The notes: a model not told the origin generated them from the letters alone. A stretch of DNA of 64,000 nt from Defluviimonas aquaemixtae (GCF_900302475.1 NZ_OMOQ01000001.1:1922001-1986000), one strand, 5' to 3'. Positions 20,881-31,386 are shown, counted from the first letter of the stretch. A program made the numbers and translations.

Positions 20881-22500
20881 TCAATGCTTTTGCCTCAGCC
20901 TGAAGCGCTGGATCTTGCCGGTCGGGGTCTTGGGCAGCGCGCCGGTGAAGACGATGCGGCGCGGATACTTGTAGGGCGCGATCGACCGCTTCACATGCTC
21001 CTGCAGCCTGAAAACGGTCGCCCCATCCGGCTTCACGCCCTCGGCCAGAACCACATGCGCCTCGACGACCTCTCCCCGCGTCTCGTCCGGCGCGCCGACG
21101 ACAGCGCATTCCAGGACGTCGTCATGGGCGAGAAGTGCCGCCTCCACCTCCGGCCCCGCGATGTTGTAGCCCGAGGACACGATGATGTCGTCGTTGCGCG
21201 CGGCGAAGTGGAAATAGCCGTCCTCGGTCTGCACGAACGTGTCGCCGGTGATGTTCCAGCCGCTTCGGACATACGATTTCTGTCGCTCGTCGGCGAGATA
21301 GCGGCACCCCGTCGGGCCCTTCACGGCCAGCCGCCCCGGCGTGCCGCACGGGCATTCGCGGCCCTCCTCGTCCACCACCTTCGCCTCGTAACCCGTCACC
21401 GGCTTGCCGGTCGAGGCCGGGCGGTGATCGTCAAAGCGATTGGTGATGAAGATATGGAGCATCTCGGTCGCGCCGATCCCGTCAAGCATCGGCTTGCCGG
21501 TCTTCGCGATCCATTCCTCGTAGACCGGCGCCGGCAAGGTTTCACCCGCACTGACGGCGGCGCGCAGCGAAGAGAGGTCCGCGCCCTCGTCCATCGCTTT
21601 CAACATCACCCGGTAAGCCGTTGGCGCCGTGAAGCAAACCGTCGCCTTCAACTGTTGGATGATGGAGATCAGGTTGGGCGGCGAGGCGGTCTCCAGAAGT
21701 GCCGCCGCCGCACCGAAGCGCAATGGAAAGACAGCGAGCCCGCCTAGCCCGAAGGTGAATGCCAAGGGCGGCGAACCGACGAAGACGTCGTCGGGCGTGA
21801 CGTTCAGCACCTCCTTCGCGTAGCCGTCCGCGATGATCATCAGGTCGCGGTGGAAATGCATCGTGGCCTTGGGCTCCCCCGTCGTGCCGGACGTGAAGCC
21901 CAGGAGCGCCACATCGTCGCGTCCGGTCTCCACCGCGTCGAAATGCACCGGCTTCTGCAGCGCAACCCGGTCGAGCTCGGCGTCGTGATTCGCCGTACCA
22001 TCGAAACCGACGACCTTCTTGAGGAATTTCGACCCCTTCGCGCAGGCCACGATTTCGTCCATCAACCGCGTGTCGCAGAGCGCGAGCCCGATCTCGGCCT
22101 TGTCGACGATCTTCGAGAGCTCCCCCGCACGCAGCATGGGCATCGTGTTCACGACGACCGCGCCCGCCTTGGTGGCGGCCAGCCAGCAGGCCACCATGGC
22201 TGGGTTGTTGGCCGACCGGATCAGAACGCGATTCCCGGGCTTTACTCCATAATCCTCGACCAGTGCATGAGCGATCCGCCCCGACCAGTCGGCAAGCTCC
22301 TTGTAGGTCCGGATGCGGCCGTTGCCGATCAGCGCCGTGTGGTCCCCAAAGCCTTTCTCGACCATCGCGTCGGTCAATTCTTGGGCCACGTTCAACCGCT
22401 CGGGATAATCGAAACCCGCCAGTCGAATCTCCGGCCAAAGATCGGGCGGCGGCAGGTTGTCGCGGGTGAAGGTGTCGATATGGGCCGATGGTCCCAGCAT
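20881..22500 (-). CDS. Aryl-CoA ligase, probable 2-aminobenzoate-CoA ligase (benzoate-CoA ligase family)
   Basis: ATP-dependent AMP-forming acyl-CoA synthetase of 539 residues. The phosphate loop TSGTTGEPK is at 203-211, the core SGWNITGD near 412-419, and the C-terminal catalytic Lys K529 lies in LPKTPTGKIQR. It resembles benzoate-CoA ligases. The same operon encodes a 2-aminobenzoyl-CoA monooxygenase/reductase, so the natural substrate is most likely anthranilate, giving the CoA thioester that the fused enzyme attacks. A strong GGGAGGAG ribosome site precedes the ATG. Benzoate or salicylate remain possible alternatives. Confidence 0.85.
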   Translation of the reverse strand: MLGPSAHIDTFTRDNLPPPDLWPEIRLAGFDYPERLNVAQELTDAMVEKGFGDHTALIGNGRIRTYKELADWSGRIAHALVEDYGVKPGNRVLIRSANNPAMVACWLAATKAGAVVVNTMPMLRAGELSKIVDKAEIGLALCDTRLMDEIVACAKGSKFLKKVVGFDGTANHDAELDRVALQKPVHFDAVETGRDDVALLGFTSGTTGEPKATMHFHRDLMIIADGYAKEVLNVTPDDVFVGSPPLAFTFGLGGLAVFPLRFGAAAALLETASPPNLISIIQQLKATVCFTAPTAYRVMLKAMDEGADLSSLRAAVSAGETLPAPVYEEWIAKTGKPMLDGIGATEMLHIFITNRFDDHRPASTGKPVTGYEAKVVDEEGRECPCGTPGRLAVKGPTGCRYLADERQKSYVRSGWNITGDTFVQTEDGYFHFAARNDDIIVSSGYNIAGPEVEAALLAHDDVLECAVVGAPDETRGEVVEAHVVLAEGVKPDGATVFRLQEHVKRSIAPYKYPRRIVFTGALPKTPTGKIQRFRLRQKH

Positions 22501-22510
22501 GGGCTCCTCC

Positions 22511-22915
22511 CTACTCCTCCGGCACGACGGCCGTCGCCTCGATTTCCACCTTCGCGCGGTCCTCGACCAGCGCTACGACCTGCACCAGCGCCATCGCCGG
22601 GTAGTGCCGCCCGATGATCTCACGATACGCGCGGCCGATCTCGGCGAGGCTTGCGAGATAGTCGCGCTTGTCGGTGACGTACCAGGTGAGGCGGACGAGG
22701 TGCTCGGGCCGCGCCCCGCCTTCGGCCAGCACCGCCACGACGTTCCTCAAGACTTGCGCGACCTGTCCGGCGAAGTCGTCGGTCTCGAACGCGCCCTCCG
22801 CGTTCCAGCCGACGAGCCCGCCGGTGAAGATCATCCGCCCCCTCGCGGAAATGCCGTTCGCATAGCCCTTCGCGGGCGTCCAGCCCTTCGGATGCAGGAT
22901 CTCGTGCGGGCTCAT
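22511..22915 (-). CDS. RidA (YjgF/YER057c/UK114) family enamine/imine deaminase
   Basis: A 134-residue RidA-fold protein: HPKGWTPAKGYANGISARG at the N terminus, then GRMIFTGGLVGWNAEG, VVAVLAEGGARPEHLVRLTW and HYPAMALVQVVALVEDRAKVEIEATAV at the C terminus. Family members hydrolyse enamines or imines to ketones and ammonia. In this operon ring reduction of 2-aminobenzoyl-CoA leaves an amino group on a non-aromatic ring (an enamine), so a dedicated deaminase is a sensible step. It overlaps the thioesterase gene as ATGA. The usual RidA arginine is not obvious in the expected place, so activity needs test. Confidence 0.85.
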   Translation of the reverse strand: MSPHEILHPKGWTPAKGYANGISARGRMIFTGGLVGWNAEGAFETDDFAGQVAQVLRNVVAVLAEGGARPEHLVRLTWYVTDKRDYLASLAEIGRAYREIIGRHYPAMALVQVVALVEDRAKVEIEATAVVPEE

Positions 22916-23334
22916 GTCGCGGCCTCCTCCCCGGTCAGATGCGCCCCGAGCGCCACCGCCAGCCCGGCCGGCCAGCGCGCGGGCCTCAGCCCGGGCCCGG
23001 TCCAGACGATGACCTGCCGGACGGTCATGCGCAGTTCCTCCCCGCAGGTCACGCGGGTCTCGAAACTCGCGCTCGACCCGCCGATACGGACGACGTTCAG
23101 GGTGAAGGTGAGGATGTCGGCGAGCCGCGAGGGCGCGCGGAAGTCGACGTCGAGATGGGCGGTCGGCACGCCGCAGCCCTCGTCGATGTGGATGCGCGTG
23201 AAGGAATAGTTTAGCGCCTCGGCAAAGAACGCCTCGACGGTCGCGTTCAGCATCTCGAAGTAGCGCGGGAAGAAGATGATCCCGGCCGGGTCGCAATGGC
23301 CGAACTGCACGGTGAAGTCGCGGGAAAAGCTCAT
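22912..23334 (-). CDS. Acyl-CoA thioesterase, 4-hydroxybenzoyl-CoA thioesterase-like hotdog protein
   Basis: A 140-residue hotdog-fold protein. The motif [18 protein letters not shown] at residues 11-28 holds the aspartate (D15) that is the catalytic residue in Pseudomonas-type 4-hydroxybenzoyl-CoA thioesterase. It probably hydrolyses dead-end aromatic or alicyclic CoA esters in this pathway, releasing CoA. Overlaps at both ends (ATGA) with the acyl-CoA dehydrogenase and RidA genes. Confidence 0.88.
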   Translation of the reverse strand: MSFSRDFTVQFGHCDPAGIIFFPRYFEMLNATVEAFFAEALNYSFTRIHIDEGCGVPTAHLDVDFRAPSRLADILTFTLNVVRIGGSSASFETRVTCGEELRMTVRQVIVWTGPGLRPARWPAGLAVALGAHLTGEEAAT

Positions 23335-24464
23335 GCGAGAAGACTCCGCGCAATGACAAGCCGCTGGACGTCCGAGGCGCCTTCGTAGATGCGAAGCGCC
23401 CGGATCTCGCGGTAGAGTCTCTCGACCGCTATGCCGGTCCTGACCCCGTCGCCGCCGTGCAGCTGGACCGCCATGTCGACGACCTCTTGCGCCGCCTCGG
23501 TCGCGTAGAGCTTCGCCATCGCCGCCTCGCGGCTGATCCGCGCCGCGCCCCGGTCCTTCGCCCACGCCGCGCGGTAGACAAGCAGCGCGGCGGCGTCGAT
23601 CTTGAGGCTCATGTCGGCCACATGCCCCTGCACCATCTGGTAGTCGGCGAGCAACCCCGAGGGCCGCGGCCTCCTCGCGCGCTCAACGGCCGCGTCGAGC
23701 GCGCGCCGGGCGAAGCCCAGAGCCGCCGCGCCGACGGTCGGGCGGAAATGGTCGAGCACCGTCATTGCGACCTTGAAGCCCCCGCCCGGCTCGCCGATCA
23801 GCGCAGCCTCGGGCAGCGCCACGCCGTCCAGCTTCAGCCGTGCGAGCGGGTGCGGCGCCATGACCTCGATCCGCTCGGCGACCGTGAGACCCGGCGCATC
23901 GGCGGGCATGAGGAAAGCCGACAGCCGCTTCGCGCCCGGCCCCTCTCCCGTCCGCGCGATGACGACGTAGACATCCGCGATGCCGCCGTTCGAGATGTAG
24001 GTCTTCTCGCCCGACAACCGCCAGCCACCCCCCACCCGCTCGGCCACCGTCGCCGTCGCCGCGACGTCCGACCCCGCCCCCGGCTCGGTCAGCGCAAAGC
24101 CCGCGATCGCCCCGCCGCCCCGCGTCCGCTGGAGCCATTCCCGCTGCTCCGCCGTGCCGAAAAGGCTCACCGCCCCCATGCCGAGCCCCTGCATCGCGAA
24201 GGCGAAATCGGCAAGCCCGTCATGCCGCGCCAGCGTCTCGCGGATGAGGCAGAGCGTGCGGATGTCCAGCCGCTCCCCTTCGCCCGCCCCCGTGTGAACC
24301 AGCCAGCCGCCCGCACCCAGTGTTGCCACCAGCCCTCGGCAGGCCGCGTCGACATCGCCATGCGCCACCGGCAGATGCGCGGCGCACCAGTCCTCGAGCC
24401 GCCCCGCAAGCTCGCGGTGGGCGGACGTGAAGAACGGCCAGTCGAGAAAGCTCCTGTCTGCCAC
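23331..24464 (-). CDS. Acyl-CoA dehydrogenase
   Basis: FAD-dependent acyl-CoA dehydrogenase of about 377 residues. Visible: [21 protein letters not shown] (substrate/FAD loop, about 145-165), [43 protein letters not shown] and the C-terminal [19 protein letters not shown]. It would introduce a double bond in a beta-oxidation-like sequence after ring reduction. The start is uncertain: I use the GTG at 24464; a TTG at 24479 lies inside the conserved intergenic repeat. The repeat and hairpin just upstream may lower its expression relative to the hydratase gene. Confidence 0.88.
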   Translation of the reverse strand: MADRSFLDWPFFTSAHRELAGRLEDWCAAHLPVAHGDVDAACRGLVATLGAGGWLVHTGAGEGERLDIRTLCLIRETLARHDGLADFAFAMQGLGMGAVSLFGTAEQREWLQRTRGGGAIAGFALTEPGAGSDVAATATVAERVGGGWRLSGEKTYISNGGIADVYVVIARTGEGPGAKRLSAFLMPADAPGLTVAERIEVMAPHPLARLKLDGVALPEAALIGEPGGGFKVAMTVLDHFRPTVGAAALGFARRALDAAVERARRPRPSGLLADYQMVQGHVADMSLKIDAAALLVYRAAWAKDRGAARISREAAMAKLYATEAAQEVVDMAVQLHGGDGVRTGIAVERLYREIRALRIYEGASDVQRLVIARSLLA

Positions 24465-24518
24465 TTCTGCTGTTCCCAAATACCTCGGGGGTCCGGGGGC
24501 TGGCCCCCGGCTCCGCCC
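24465..24518. repeat. Rhodobacterales-type intergenic element, copy 2, with hairpin
   Basis: The whole gap between the hydratase and dehydrogenase genes. CCGGGGGC (24493-24500) and GCCCCCGG (24503-24510) form a tight stem. On the minus strand it is followed by GACCCCCGAGGTATTTGGGAACAGCAGAAG, which matches the copy at 10360-10398 in its GAG-TAT-CAGAAG layout. It could act as a weak terminator inside the operon. Confidence 0.55.
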
Positions 24519-25331
24519 TCAATCCCCCTCGAAGACCGGCTTCTCCTTCGCGGCGAAGGCCCGGTACGCCCGCTCGAAATCCCGCGTCTTCATGCAGATC
24601 GCCTGGGCCTGCGCCTCGGCCTCGATCGCCTGGTCGAGCCCCATCGACCATTCCTGGTTGAGCTGGGTCTTGGTGATCCCGTGTGCGAAGGTCGGGCCCT
24701 CGGCCAGCGCGTGCGCGAGCTTCATCGCCTCGTCCTCCAGATCCTCCCATTCGTGAAGCGCGTTCCAGAAGCCCCAGGCGTGTCCCTCCTCCCCGGTCAT
24801 CACCCGGCCGGTATAGAGAAGCTCCGCCGCGCGGCCCTGCCCGATGATCCGCGGCAGCATCGCGCAGGCGCCCATGTCGCAGCCCGCGAGCCCCACGCGC
24901 GTGAAGAGGAAAGCGCATTTCGCCTGCGGTGTCGCCAGCCTGAGGTCCGAGGCCATGGCGAGGATCGCGCCTGCGCCGACGCAGATGCCGTCGACCGCCG
25001 CGACCACCGGCTTGCCGCAGTGGATCATCGCCTTGACCAGATCGCCGGTCATCCGGGTGAAGGCGAGAAGCCCCTTCATGTCCATGTCGACAAGCGGCCC
25101 GATGATGTCGTGCACGTCCCCGCCCGAGCAGAAATTGCCTCCATTCGAGGCGAGCACCACGACCTCCACATCCGCGGCCTCGGGCAGCGCGCGGAAGGTG
25201 TCGCGCAGCTCGGCATAGCTCTCGAAGGTCAGGGGGTTCTTGCGCTCGGGCCGGTTCAGCCGGATCGTCGCGATCCGGTCCTCGACCTTCCAGAGAAAAT
25301 GCTCGGGCTTCAGCCCCTGAATCTCTCTCAT
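24519..25331 (-). CDS. Enoyl-CoA hydratase/isomerase family protein
   Basis: Crotonase-fold protein of 270 residues. The oxyanion-hole segments are visible: [20 protein letters not shown] (about 58-77) and [21 protein letters not shown] (about 112-132), then [21 protein letters not shown]. The Glu commonly found in the GLAGCDMG helix of hydratases is not there, but Glu residues follow in TGEEGHAWG. Within this operon it should hydrate a cyclic enoyl-CoA or open the ring. Its ATG overlaps the marR stop as ATGA. Confidence 0.85.
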   Translation of the reverse strand: MREIQGLKPEHFLWKVEDRIATIRLNRPERKNPLTFESYAELRDTFRALPEAADVEVVVLASNGGNFCSGGDVHDIIGPLVDMDMKGLLAFTRMTGDLVKAMIHCGKPVVAAVDGICVGAGAILAMASDLRLATPQAKCAFLFTRVGLAGCDMGACAMLPRIIGQGRAAELLYTGRVMTGEEGHAWGFWNALHEWEDLEDEAMKLAHALAEGPTFAHGITKTQLNQEWSMGLDQAIEAEAQAQAICMKTRDFERAYRAFAAKEKPVFEGD

Positions 25332-25765
25332 GCCGGTCCTCCCTTCGCGCGTCTCAGGATATCGGTGAGCGTGTCGAGATCGCGTTCCGTGAGCCTCGCG
25401 AACAGCGTGTCGACCTCCGCCTCGTGATCGGCGGCGAGCCCCTCGAACTGGCGCAGGCCCGCCGGCGTCAGCGCGACGTGGATCGTGCGCCGGTCGGTCT
25501 CGGACGGCAGGCGGCGGACGAACCCCTCGCCCTCGAGCCGGTCCACCACGGCGGTCGCGTTGCCGTTCGAGACCAGAAGCATCCGCGAAAGCTCGCTCAT
25601 CGTCACGCCCTCGCGGCGGCGGTAGAGCGCCGCCATCACGTCGAAGCGCGGCAGCGTCGTCTTGTGATGGACGCGGAGATATGCGCGCAAATGGTTCTCG
25701 GCGGCGCGCGTGACGCCGAGGAGCCGGATCCAGGCCTTGAGGCGGCGCTTGGAAAGCTCGCTCAT
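25328..25765 (-). CDS. MarR family transcriptional regulator of the aromatic operon
   Basis: A 145-residue winged-helix protein: [67 protein letters not shown] is the standard MarR DNA-binding region (about 38-104). MarR proteins near CoA-dependent aromatic genes usually bind the aryl-CoA intermediate and repress the operon. It is encoded inside the operon, overlapped at both ends by four bases, so it would be autoregulated. The palindrome at 28833-28848 is its best candidate operator. Confidence 0.88.
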   Translation of the reverse strand: MSELSKRRLKAWIRLLGVTRAAENHLRAYLRVHHKTTLPRFDVMAALYRRREGVTMSELSRMLLVSNGNATAVVDRLEGEGFVRRLPSETDRRTIHVALTPAGLRQFEGLAADHEAEVDTLFARLTERDLDTLTDILRRAKGGPA

Positions 25766-26502
25766 GCGTCGCCCCCGTTCAGCACGATCGCCTGTCCGTT
25801 GACCGCGGCAGCGCCGGGCGACGCGAGCCAAAGCGCCGAGGATGTCACCTCGGCGGGTCGGATGAGACGGCCGAGCGGGCTGGTCGCGGTTAGCGCGGCC
25901 AGCGCCTCCTCGCGCGTGCGCCCGGTCTTGGCCATGATGTTAACGACGGTGCGCCCGGTCATCTCGGTGTCGATGAAGCCGGGGCAGATCGCGTTCGCCG
26001 TGATTTCCTTCTTCGCCACTTCGAGCGCGACGGACCGGACGAGGCCCAAAACGCCGTGCTTCGCCGCCGTGTATCCGGCGGTGTAGGCGAGCCCCCTGAG
26101 CGACGCGACCGACGCGACGGCGATCAGCCTTCCGCCTGCGCTCATCCCCTTCAGCCCCTCGCGGAAGGTGAGGAACACGCCCGTCAGGTTCACCGCGAGC
26201 ATCGCGTTCCACTCATCGAGCGTCGTGCGGGTGAACGGCGCGCTATCGGCCGCCCCCGCATTCGCGATGACGATATCCTGGGGCCCGGCCTCCGCGAACA
26301 GCGCCGCGACGGAGCCTTCGTCGGTCACGTCGGCCCGGATCGCCCGGATTCCTCCGTTGCCGCGCGCCACCGTCTCAAGCGGCTCCATCCGGCGTCCGGC
26401 GATCACGACCTCCGCGCCCGCCTCGGAAAACCCGCGCGCCAGGTCCGCACCGGTTCCGGTGCCGCCGCCGGTGATGAGGACGCGCTTGCCCGCCATGCTC
26501 AT
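25762..26502 (-). CDS. Short-chain dehydrogenase/reductase
   Basis: Classical SDR of 246 residues: dinucleotide loop TGGGTGTG (11-18), NAG at 81-83, catalytic S131/S134 region, Y144 and K148 in YTAAK, and C-terminal [15 protein letters not shown]. Probably oxidises a 3-hydroxyacyl-CoA intermediate of the alicyclic beta-oxidation. The ATG at 26502 overlaps the stop of the large monooxygenase gene. Cofactor is not certain; the basic pair RR at 37-38 after the second strand suggests NADP. Confidence 0.87.
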   Translation of the reverse strand: MSMAGKRVLITGGGTGTGADLARGFSEAGAEVVIAGRRMEPLETVARGNGGIRAIRADVTDEGSVAALFAEAGPQDIVIANAGAADSAPFTRTTLDEWNAMLAVNLTGVFLTFREGLKGMSAGGRLIAVASVASLRGLAYTAGYTAAKHGVLGLVRSVALEVAKKEITANAICPGFIDTEMTGRTVVNIMAKTGRTREEALAALTATSPLGRLIRPAEVTSSALWLASPGAAAVNGQAIVLNGGDA

Positions 26503-28787
26503 GCCCGCAGCGCCTCCTGTTGCGCGCGCTCCTGAAGTCGGTAGGCCTGATCTCGGCCCCGCAGATAGGGCAGCGGCCACTCTACGCCTCTGTCGCCCAA
26601 GGCCACGGCGGCGTGGAGTGTCCAGTACGGGTCGGCGAGATGCGGCCGCGCGAGGCAGACGAGATCGGCCCGGCCCGCCATCAGGATCGAATTGACGTGG
26701 TCGGTCTCGTAGATGTTGCCGACGGCCATCGTGGCGATACCGGTCTCGTTGCGGATGCGGTCTGAGAACGGGGTCTGGAACATCCGGCCATAGACCGGCT
26801 GTGCCTCGGTCGAGGTCTGGCCCGCCGAGACGTCGATGATGTCCGCCCCCGCGTCGTGGAATCCCTTCGCAATCTCGACGGCGTCCTCGGGCGTGACGCC
26901 GTCAGCGCCGACCCAGTCATTCGCCGAGATGCGGACCGACATCGGCTTGTGCGCGGGCCAGGCCGCGCGCATCGCGCGGAAGACCTCCAATGGATAGCGC
27001 ATCCGGTCTTCGATGCTGCCGCCATAGTCGTCGGTCCGCTTGTTCGACACGGGCGAAATAAAGGACGAGATCAGATAGCCGTGGGCGGCGTGAAGCTCCA
27101 CCATGTCGAAGCCCGCGCGCTCGGCCATGCGTGTCGCTGCGACGAACTCGTCGCGCACGTGGTCCATGTCGGTGCGCGTCATTTCCCTGGGCCGCGCATG
27201 GTCGGATGACCACGGCAAGGGCGACGGGCCGATGATCTCCCATCCGTCATGGCCAAGCGGCATCTCGTCGTCTTCCCATGGCAATTGAACGGAGGCCTTG
27301 CGTCCCGCATGGCCGATCTGGCAGCAGATCTTCGCTTGCGTCTCGGCGTGGACGAACTCGACGACGCGGCGCCACGCCGCCTCATGCTCCGGCGCGTAGA
27401 GGCCGGGGCAGCCGGGCGTGATCCGACCCTCGGGGCTCACGCAGGTCATCTCGGTGTACACGAGCCCCGCGCCGCCTTTCGCGCGTTCGCCGAGATGGAC
27501 GAGATGCCAGTCGGTCGGACAGCCGTTATCGGCACGGTACTGCGCCATGGGCGAAACGACGACGCGGTTCGCCAGCATCATGTCGCGCAAGCGGTAAGGC
27601 GCGAACATCGGTGGCCGGCCCGGCTTGCCGCCAGCCTCCGCCTGGAACCAATCCTCGGCTTTTCCCAGCCAGTCCGGATCGCGAAGCCGCAAGTTCTCGT
27701 GGCTGATCCGTTGCGACCGGGTCAAGAGCGAATAAGCGAACTGCAGGGGCGGCATGTCGAGGTAGCGTTCGACCTCCTCGAACCACTCCATCGAGTTGCG
27801 CGCCGCCGATTGGAGCCGCAGCACCTCGACCCGCCGCTCCTCCTGATACCGCTCGAACGCCTTTGCCATCGTCGGCTCAGACTGCAGGTAGTCCGCCAGC
27901 GCGATCGCGCTGTCGAAGGCAAGCCGCGTGCCCGAGCCGATCGAGAAATGCGCCGTCGCGGCGGCGTCGCCCATCAGCACGACATTCTCGTGATACCAGC
28001 GATCGCACAGCACGCGCGGAAACTGGATCCACACCGCCGAGCCTCTGAGATGCGCGGCGTTCGACATCAGCTCATGCCCGCCGAGATGGTCCGCAAATAT
28101 CTTGCGGCAGGTCTCGACGTTCTCCTCCTTCGTCATCTCCTCGAAGCCCCAGCGGTCCCAAGTCTCGGGGCTGCACTCGACGATGAAGGTCGCCGTGTCG
28201 GCGTCGAACTGGTAGATATGTGCCCAGACCCAGCCATGCTTCGTCTTCTCGAAGATGAAAGTGAACGCGTCGTCGAACTTCTGATGCGTGCCGAGCCAGA
28301 TGAACTTGCAGCGGCGGGTGTCGATCTCGGGCTTGAAGACGGAGGCGTATTCGCGCCGGACGGTGGAGTTGAGCCCATCGGCCCCGACGACGAGGTCGTA
28401 GTCGAGCCGGTAACTCTCGGCCGTCTTGAACTCGGTCTCGAACCGCAACTCGATGCCCAGTTCCCGAGCGCGCTCCTGCAGGATGACCAGCATCCGCCGC
28501 CGGCCGATCCCGGCGAAGCCATGGCCGCCCGACACAGTCCTGCGGCCATCATGGACGACGGCGATATCGTCCCAATAGGCGAAGTGGTCGCGGATCGACT
28601 GTGTCGACTTGGGGTCGTTCTTCTCCATCCGTTCCAGCGCGTCGTCGGACAGCACCACACCCCAGCCGAACGTGTCGTTGGCACGGTTGCGCTCGATCAC
28701 GGTGACCTCGCGCGACGGGTCACGCAGCTTCATCGAGATCGCGAAGTAGAGCCCGGCCGGACCGCCGCCGAGACACAGGATCTTCAT
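26499..28787 (-). CDS. 2-Aminobenzoyl-CoA monooxygenase/reductase-type fusion (bifunctional salicylyl-CoA 5-hydroxylase/oxidoreductase)
   Basis: A 762-residue two-domain flavoprotein. Residues 1-385 form a class A FAD monooxygenase with GGGPAG (7-12), the [10 protein letters not shown] motif (about 134-143) and [17 protein letters not shown] (about 270-286). Residues from about 395 on form an old-yellow-enzyme FMN barrel ([24 protein letters not shown], then [28 protein letters not shown] and [17 protein letters not shown]). This fusion is the architecture of the anthraniloyl-CoA enzyme that hydroxylates and then reduces the ring. Start at ATG 28787; the GTG at 28793 is an alternative. First gene of the operon. 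Confidence 0.9.
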   Translation of the reverse strand: MKILCLGGGPAGLYFAISMKLRDPSREVTVIERNRANDTFGWGVVLSDDALERMEKNDPKSTQSIRDHFAYWDDIAVVHDGRRTVSGGHGFAGIGRRRMLVILQERARELGIELRFETEFKTAESYRLDYDLVVGADGLNSTVRREYASVFKPEIDTRRCKFIWLGTHQKFDDAFTFIFEKTKHGWVWAHIYQFDADTATFIVECSPETWDRWGFEEMTKEENVETCRKIFADHLGGHELMSNAAHLRGSAVWIQFPRVLCDRWYHENVVLMGDAAATAHFSIGSGTRLAFDSAIALADYLQSEPTMAKAFERYQEERRVEVLRLQSAARNSMEWFEEVERYLDMPPLQFAYSLLTRSQRISHENLRLRDPDWLGKAEDWFQAEAGGKPGRPPMFAPYRLRDMMLANRVVVSPMAQYRADNGCPTDWHLVHLGERAKGGAGLVYTEMTCVSPEGRITPGCPGLYAPEHEAAWRRVVEFVHAETQAKICCQIGHAGRKASVQLPWEDDEMPLGHDGWEIIGPSPLPWSSDHARPREMTRTDMDHVRDEFVAATRMAERAGFDMVELHAAHGYLISSFISPVSNKRTDDYGGSIEDRMRYPLEVFRAMRAAWPAHKPMSVRISANDWVGADGVTPEDAVEIAKGFHDAGADIIDVSAGQTSTEAQPVYGRMFQTPFSDRIRNETGIATMAVGNIYETDHVNSILMAGRADLVCLARPHLADPYWTLHAAVALGDRGVEWPLPYLRGRDQAYRLQERAQQEALRA

Positions 28788-28832
28788 GCTCACCCCCTGT
28801 CCTGACGGTCAGACTGACACCGCCGCGAATTC

Positions 28833-28861
28833 ATTTCAAGCTTGAAATTTCAAACTCGAAA
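28833..28861. promoter_or_regulatory. Tandem palindromic operator candidate for the MarR regulator
   Basis: ATTTCAAGCTTGAAAT (28833-28848) is a perfect 16-base palindrome and is followed by the related imperfect TTTCAAACTCGAAA (28848-28861). The pair lies 46-74 bases upstream of the monooxygenase ATG in the divergent gap with the Fur-family gene. Size, symmetry and A/T-rich character fit MarR-family operators. Confidence 0.65.
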
Positions 28862-28940
28862 CGTCGCCGCGCGGAATTCACGCTTTGCGCTCTGGTGAAT
28901 TTCCCTTAAACCACCGACACCACGGACTAATGAGGCGGGC

Positions 28941-29363
28941 ATGACCCAGTCGATCATCGAGCGTTGCGAGGCTAAAGGTCTCAGGATGACCGAGCAGCGG
29001 CGGATCATCGCGCAGGTGCTCGAAGGGTCCGACGATCACCCCGACGCCGAGGTCCTATATGCCCGCGCCTGCGAGGCCGATCCCAAGATTTCGCTCGCGA
29101 CCGTCTACCGCACCGTGAAGCTATTCGAAGAGGCGGGGATTCTCGACAAGCTGGAATTCGGCGACGGACGCGCGCGCTACGAAGATGCCGAGCGCGCTCA
29201 TCACGACCACCTGATCGACCTGACGACCGGCGAAGTCATCGAATTCGTCGACAAGGAGATCGAGGCCCTGCAGGAGCGTATCGCCGAGAAGCACGGTTAC
29301 CGCCTCACCGGCCATCGGCTGGAGCTGTTCGGCGTTCCGCTGAAGCGCGGGCGCAAGGACTGA
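28941..29363 (+). CDS. Fur family transcriptional regulator (Fur/Mur type)
   Basis: A 140-residue Fur-family metalloregulator with an N-terminal winged helix (LRMTEQRRIIAQVLE, then ISLATVYRTVKLFEEAG) and a C-terminal metal-binding dimer domain with HHDHLIDLTTGEVIEF. It lacks the paired CxxC structural zinc motif of many Fur proteins. In Rhodobacterales such proteins respond to iron or manganese. The specific metal cannot be read here. Divergent from the anthranilate-type operon and 144 bases upstream of eno. Confidence 0.88.
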   Translation: MTQSIIERCEAKGLRMTEQRRIIAQVLEGSDDHPDAEVLYARACEADPKISLATVYRTVKLFEEAGILDKLEFGDGRARYEDAERAHHDHLIDLTTGEVIEFVDKEIEALQERIAEKHGYRLTGHRLELFGVPLKRGRKD

Positions 29364-29405
29364 GCGGTTCGCCATCGCCTTTCACTCCCCTTTGCGCAAG
29401 CGGAA

Positions 29406-29417
29406 GTTAGCGCTAAC
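29406..29417. promoter_or_regulatory. Palindrome GTTAGCGCTAAC upstream of eno
   Basis: A perfect 12-base palindrome 90 bases before the enolase ATG. Its form fits LacI-family operators, and a regulator of this family (CceR in Rhodobacter sphaeroides) controls central carbon genes. I infer a CceR-type site here; the match to the published motif is from memory. Confidence 0.5.
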
Positions 29418-29465
29418 GAGCCGGGCCGCCCGATGCCCCTTCCCCTTTCGCGCGCGACCGCGTAA

Positions 29466-30785
<1,320 letters not shown>

Positions 30786-30808
30786 CGTCTCGATTGCCCA
30801 GATCCGCC

Positions 30809-30848
30809 CGTCGAAGGTAACTTCAGCTTCGGCGATGTTTCTTTTATT
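30809..30848 (+). terminator. Terminator candidate after eno
   Basis: CGTCGAAG (30809-30816) pairs with CTTCGGCG (30827-30834, one wobble pair) over a 10-base loop and is followed by ATGTTTCTTTTATT. It lies 24 bases after the eno stop, between convergent eno and globin genes. Confidence 0.5.
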
Positions 30849-30890
30849 ACAGCGGCATACAAACGGAAGCTCTGGTAGCAGGTCACCCCT

Positions 30891-31310
30891 TCAGGTGATC
30901 CCGCCCCTCCTGATCACGCGTTCGGCAAGAACCGCGTAGGCTGCGCGCCAGGCCGCTTCCATCTCGTCGTCGAACTCCTCCTCGCCCAGCTCTTCCCTCA
31001 ACGTGTCGATCAGCGCCTCGCCCATCGGTTCGAAATGCGCCGCCTTCACCCCGATCAGCGCGTGGACGCGGCCGAGCTCGGCAAAACGGTCTCCGAGCTT
31101 CTCGGTTTGGTCGATGTTCTCGATGACGATCCCGAGCGTCGTCATGAACTTCATCCCCTGCCCGGCGAGATCGTCGCGGAACATCTCGCGAAGCTCAGGC
31201 GCGCGGCGGAAGAGCGCCTCGTAGAAGGTCATCGAAGCGGGCTGGAGACGATCGCTTAGCTTCGCGAAACTGTCGCGGATGAGCTGCGATTGACGGGCGG
31301 AAACAGGCAT
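30891..31310 (-). CDS. Single-domain bacterial globin
   Basis: A 139-residue globin of the flavohemoglobin/Vitreoscilla lineage. TFYEALFRRAPELREMFRDDL aligns with the N-terminal helices, and the proximal heme histidine lies in GRVHALIGVKAAHF. No reductase domain follows. Likely binds O2 or NO; NO protection is a common role. Start at ATG 31310 with AAGGAG eight bases before. A TTGA-N6-TCAA box 63-76 bases upstream suggests control by an FNR/NnrR-type regulator. Confidence 0.87.
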   Translation of the reverse strand: MPVSARQSQLIRDSFAKLSDRLQPASMTFYEALFRRAPELREMFRDDLAGQGMKFMTTLGIVIENIDQTEKLGDRFAELGRVHALIGVKAAHFEPMGEALIDTLREELGEEEFDDEMEAAWRAAYAVLAERVIRRGGIT

Positions 31311-31372
31311 GGTCCCGCTCCTTCTGCTGAATCTGGACAAGTCAAGTTTCGCAGGCCGAGCGCACCCGCGCC

Positions 31373-31386
31373 TTGACACATCTCAA
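31373..31386. promoter_or_regulatory. FNR/CRP-superfamily binding site candidate
   Basis: TTGACACATCTCAA contains the TTGA-N6-TCAA core of FNR/NnrR-type boxes. It lies 63 bases before the globin ATG and 48 bases before the divergent cupin ATG, so it could serve either gene. One inner base departs from the FnrL consensus. Confidence 0.5.
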
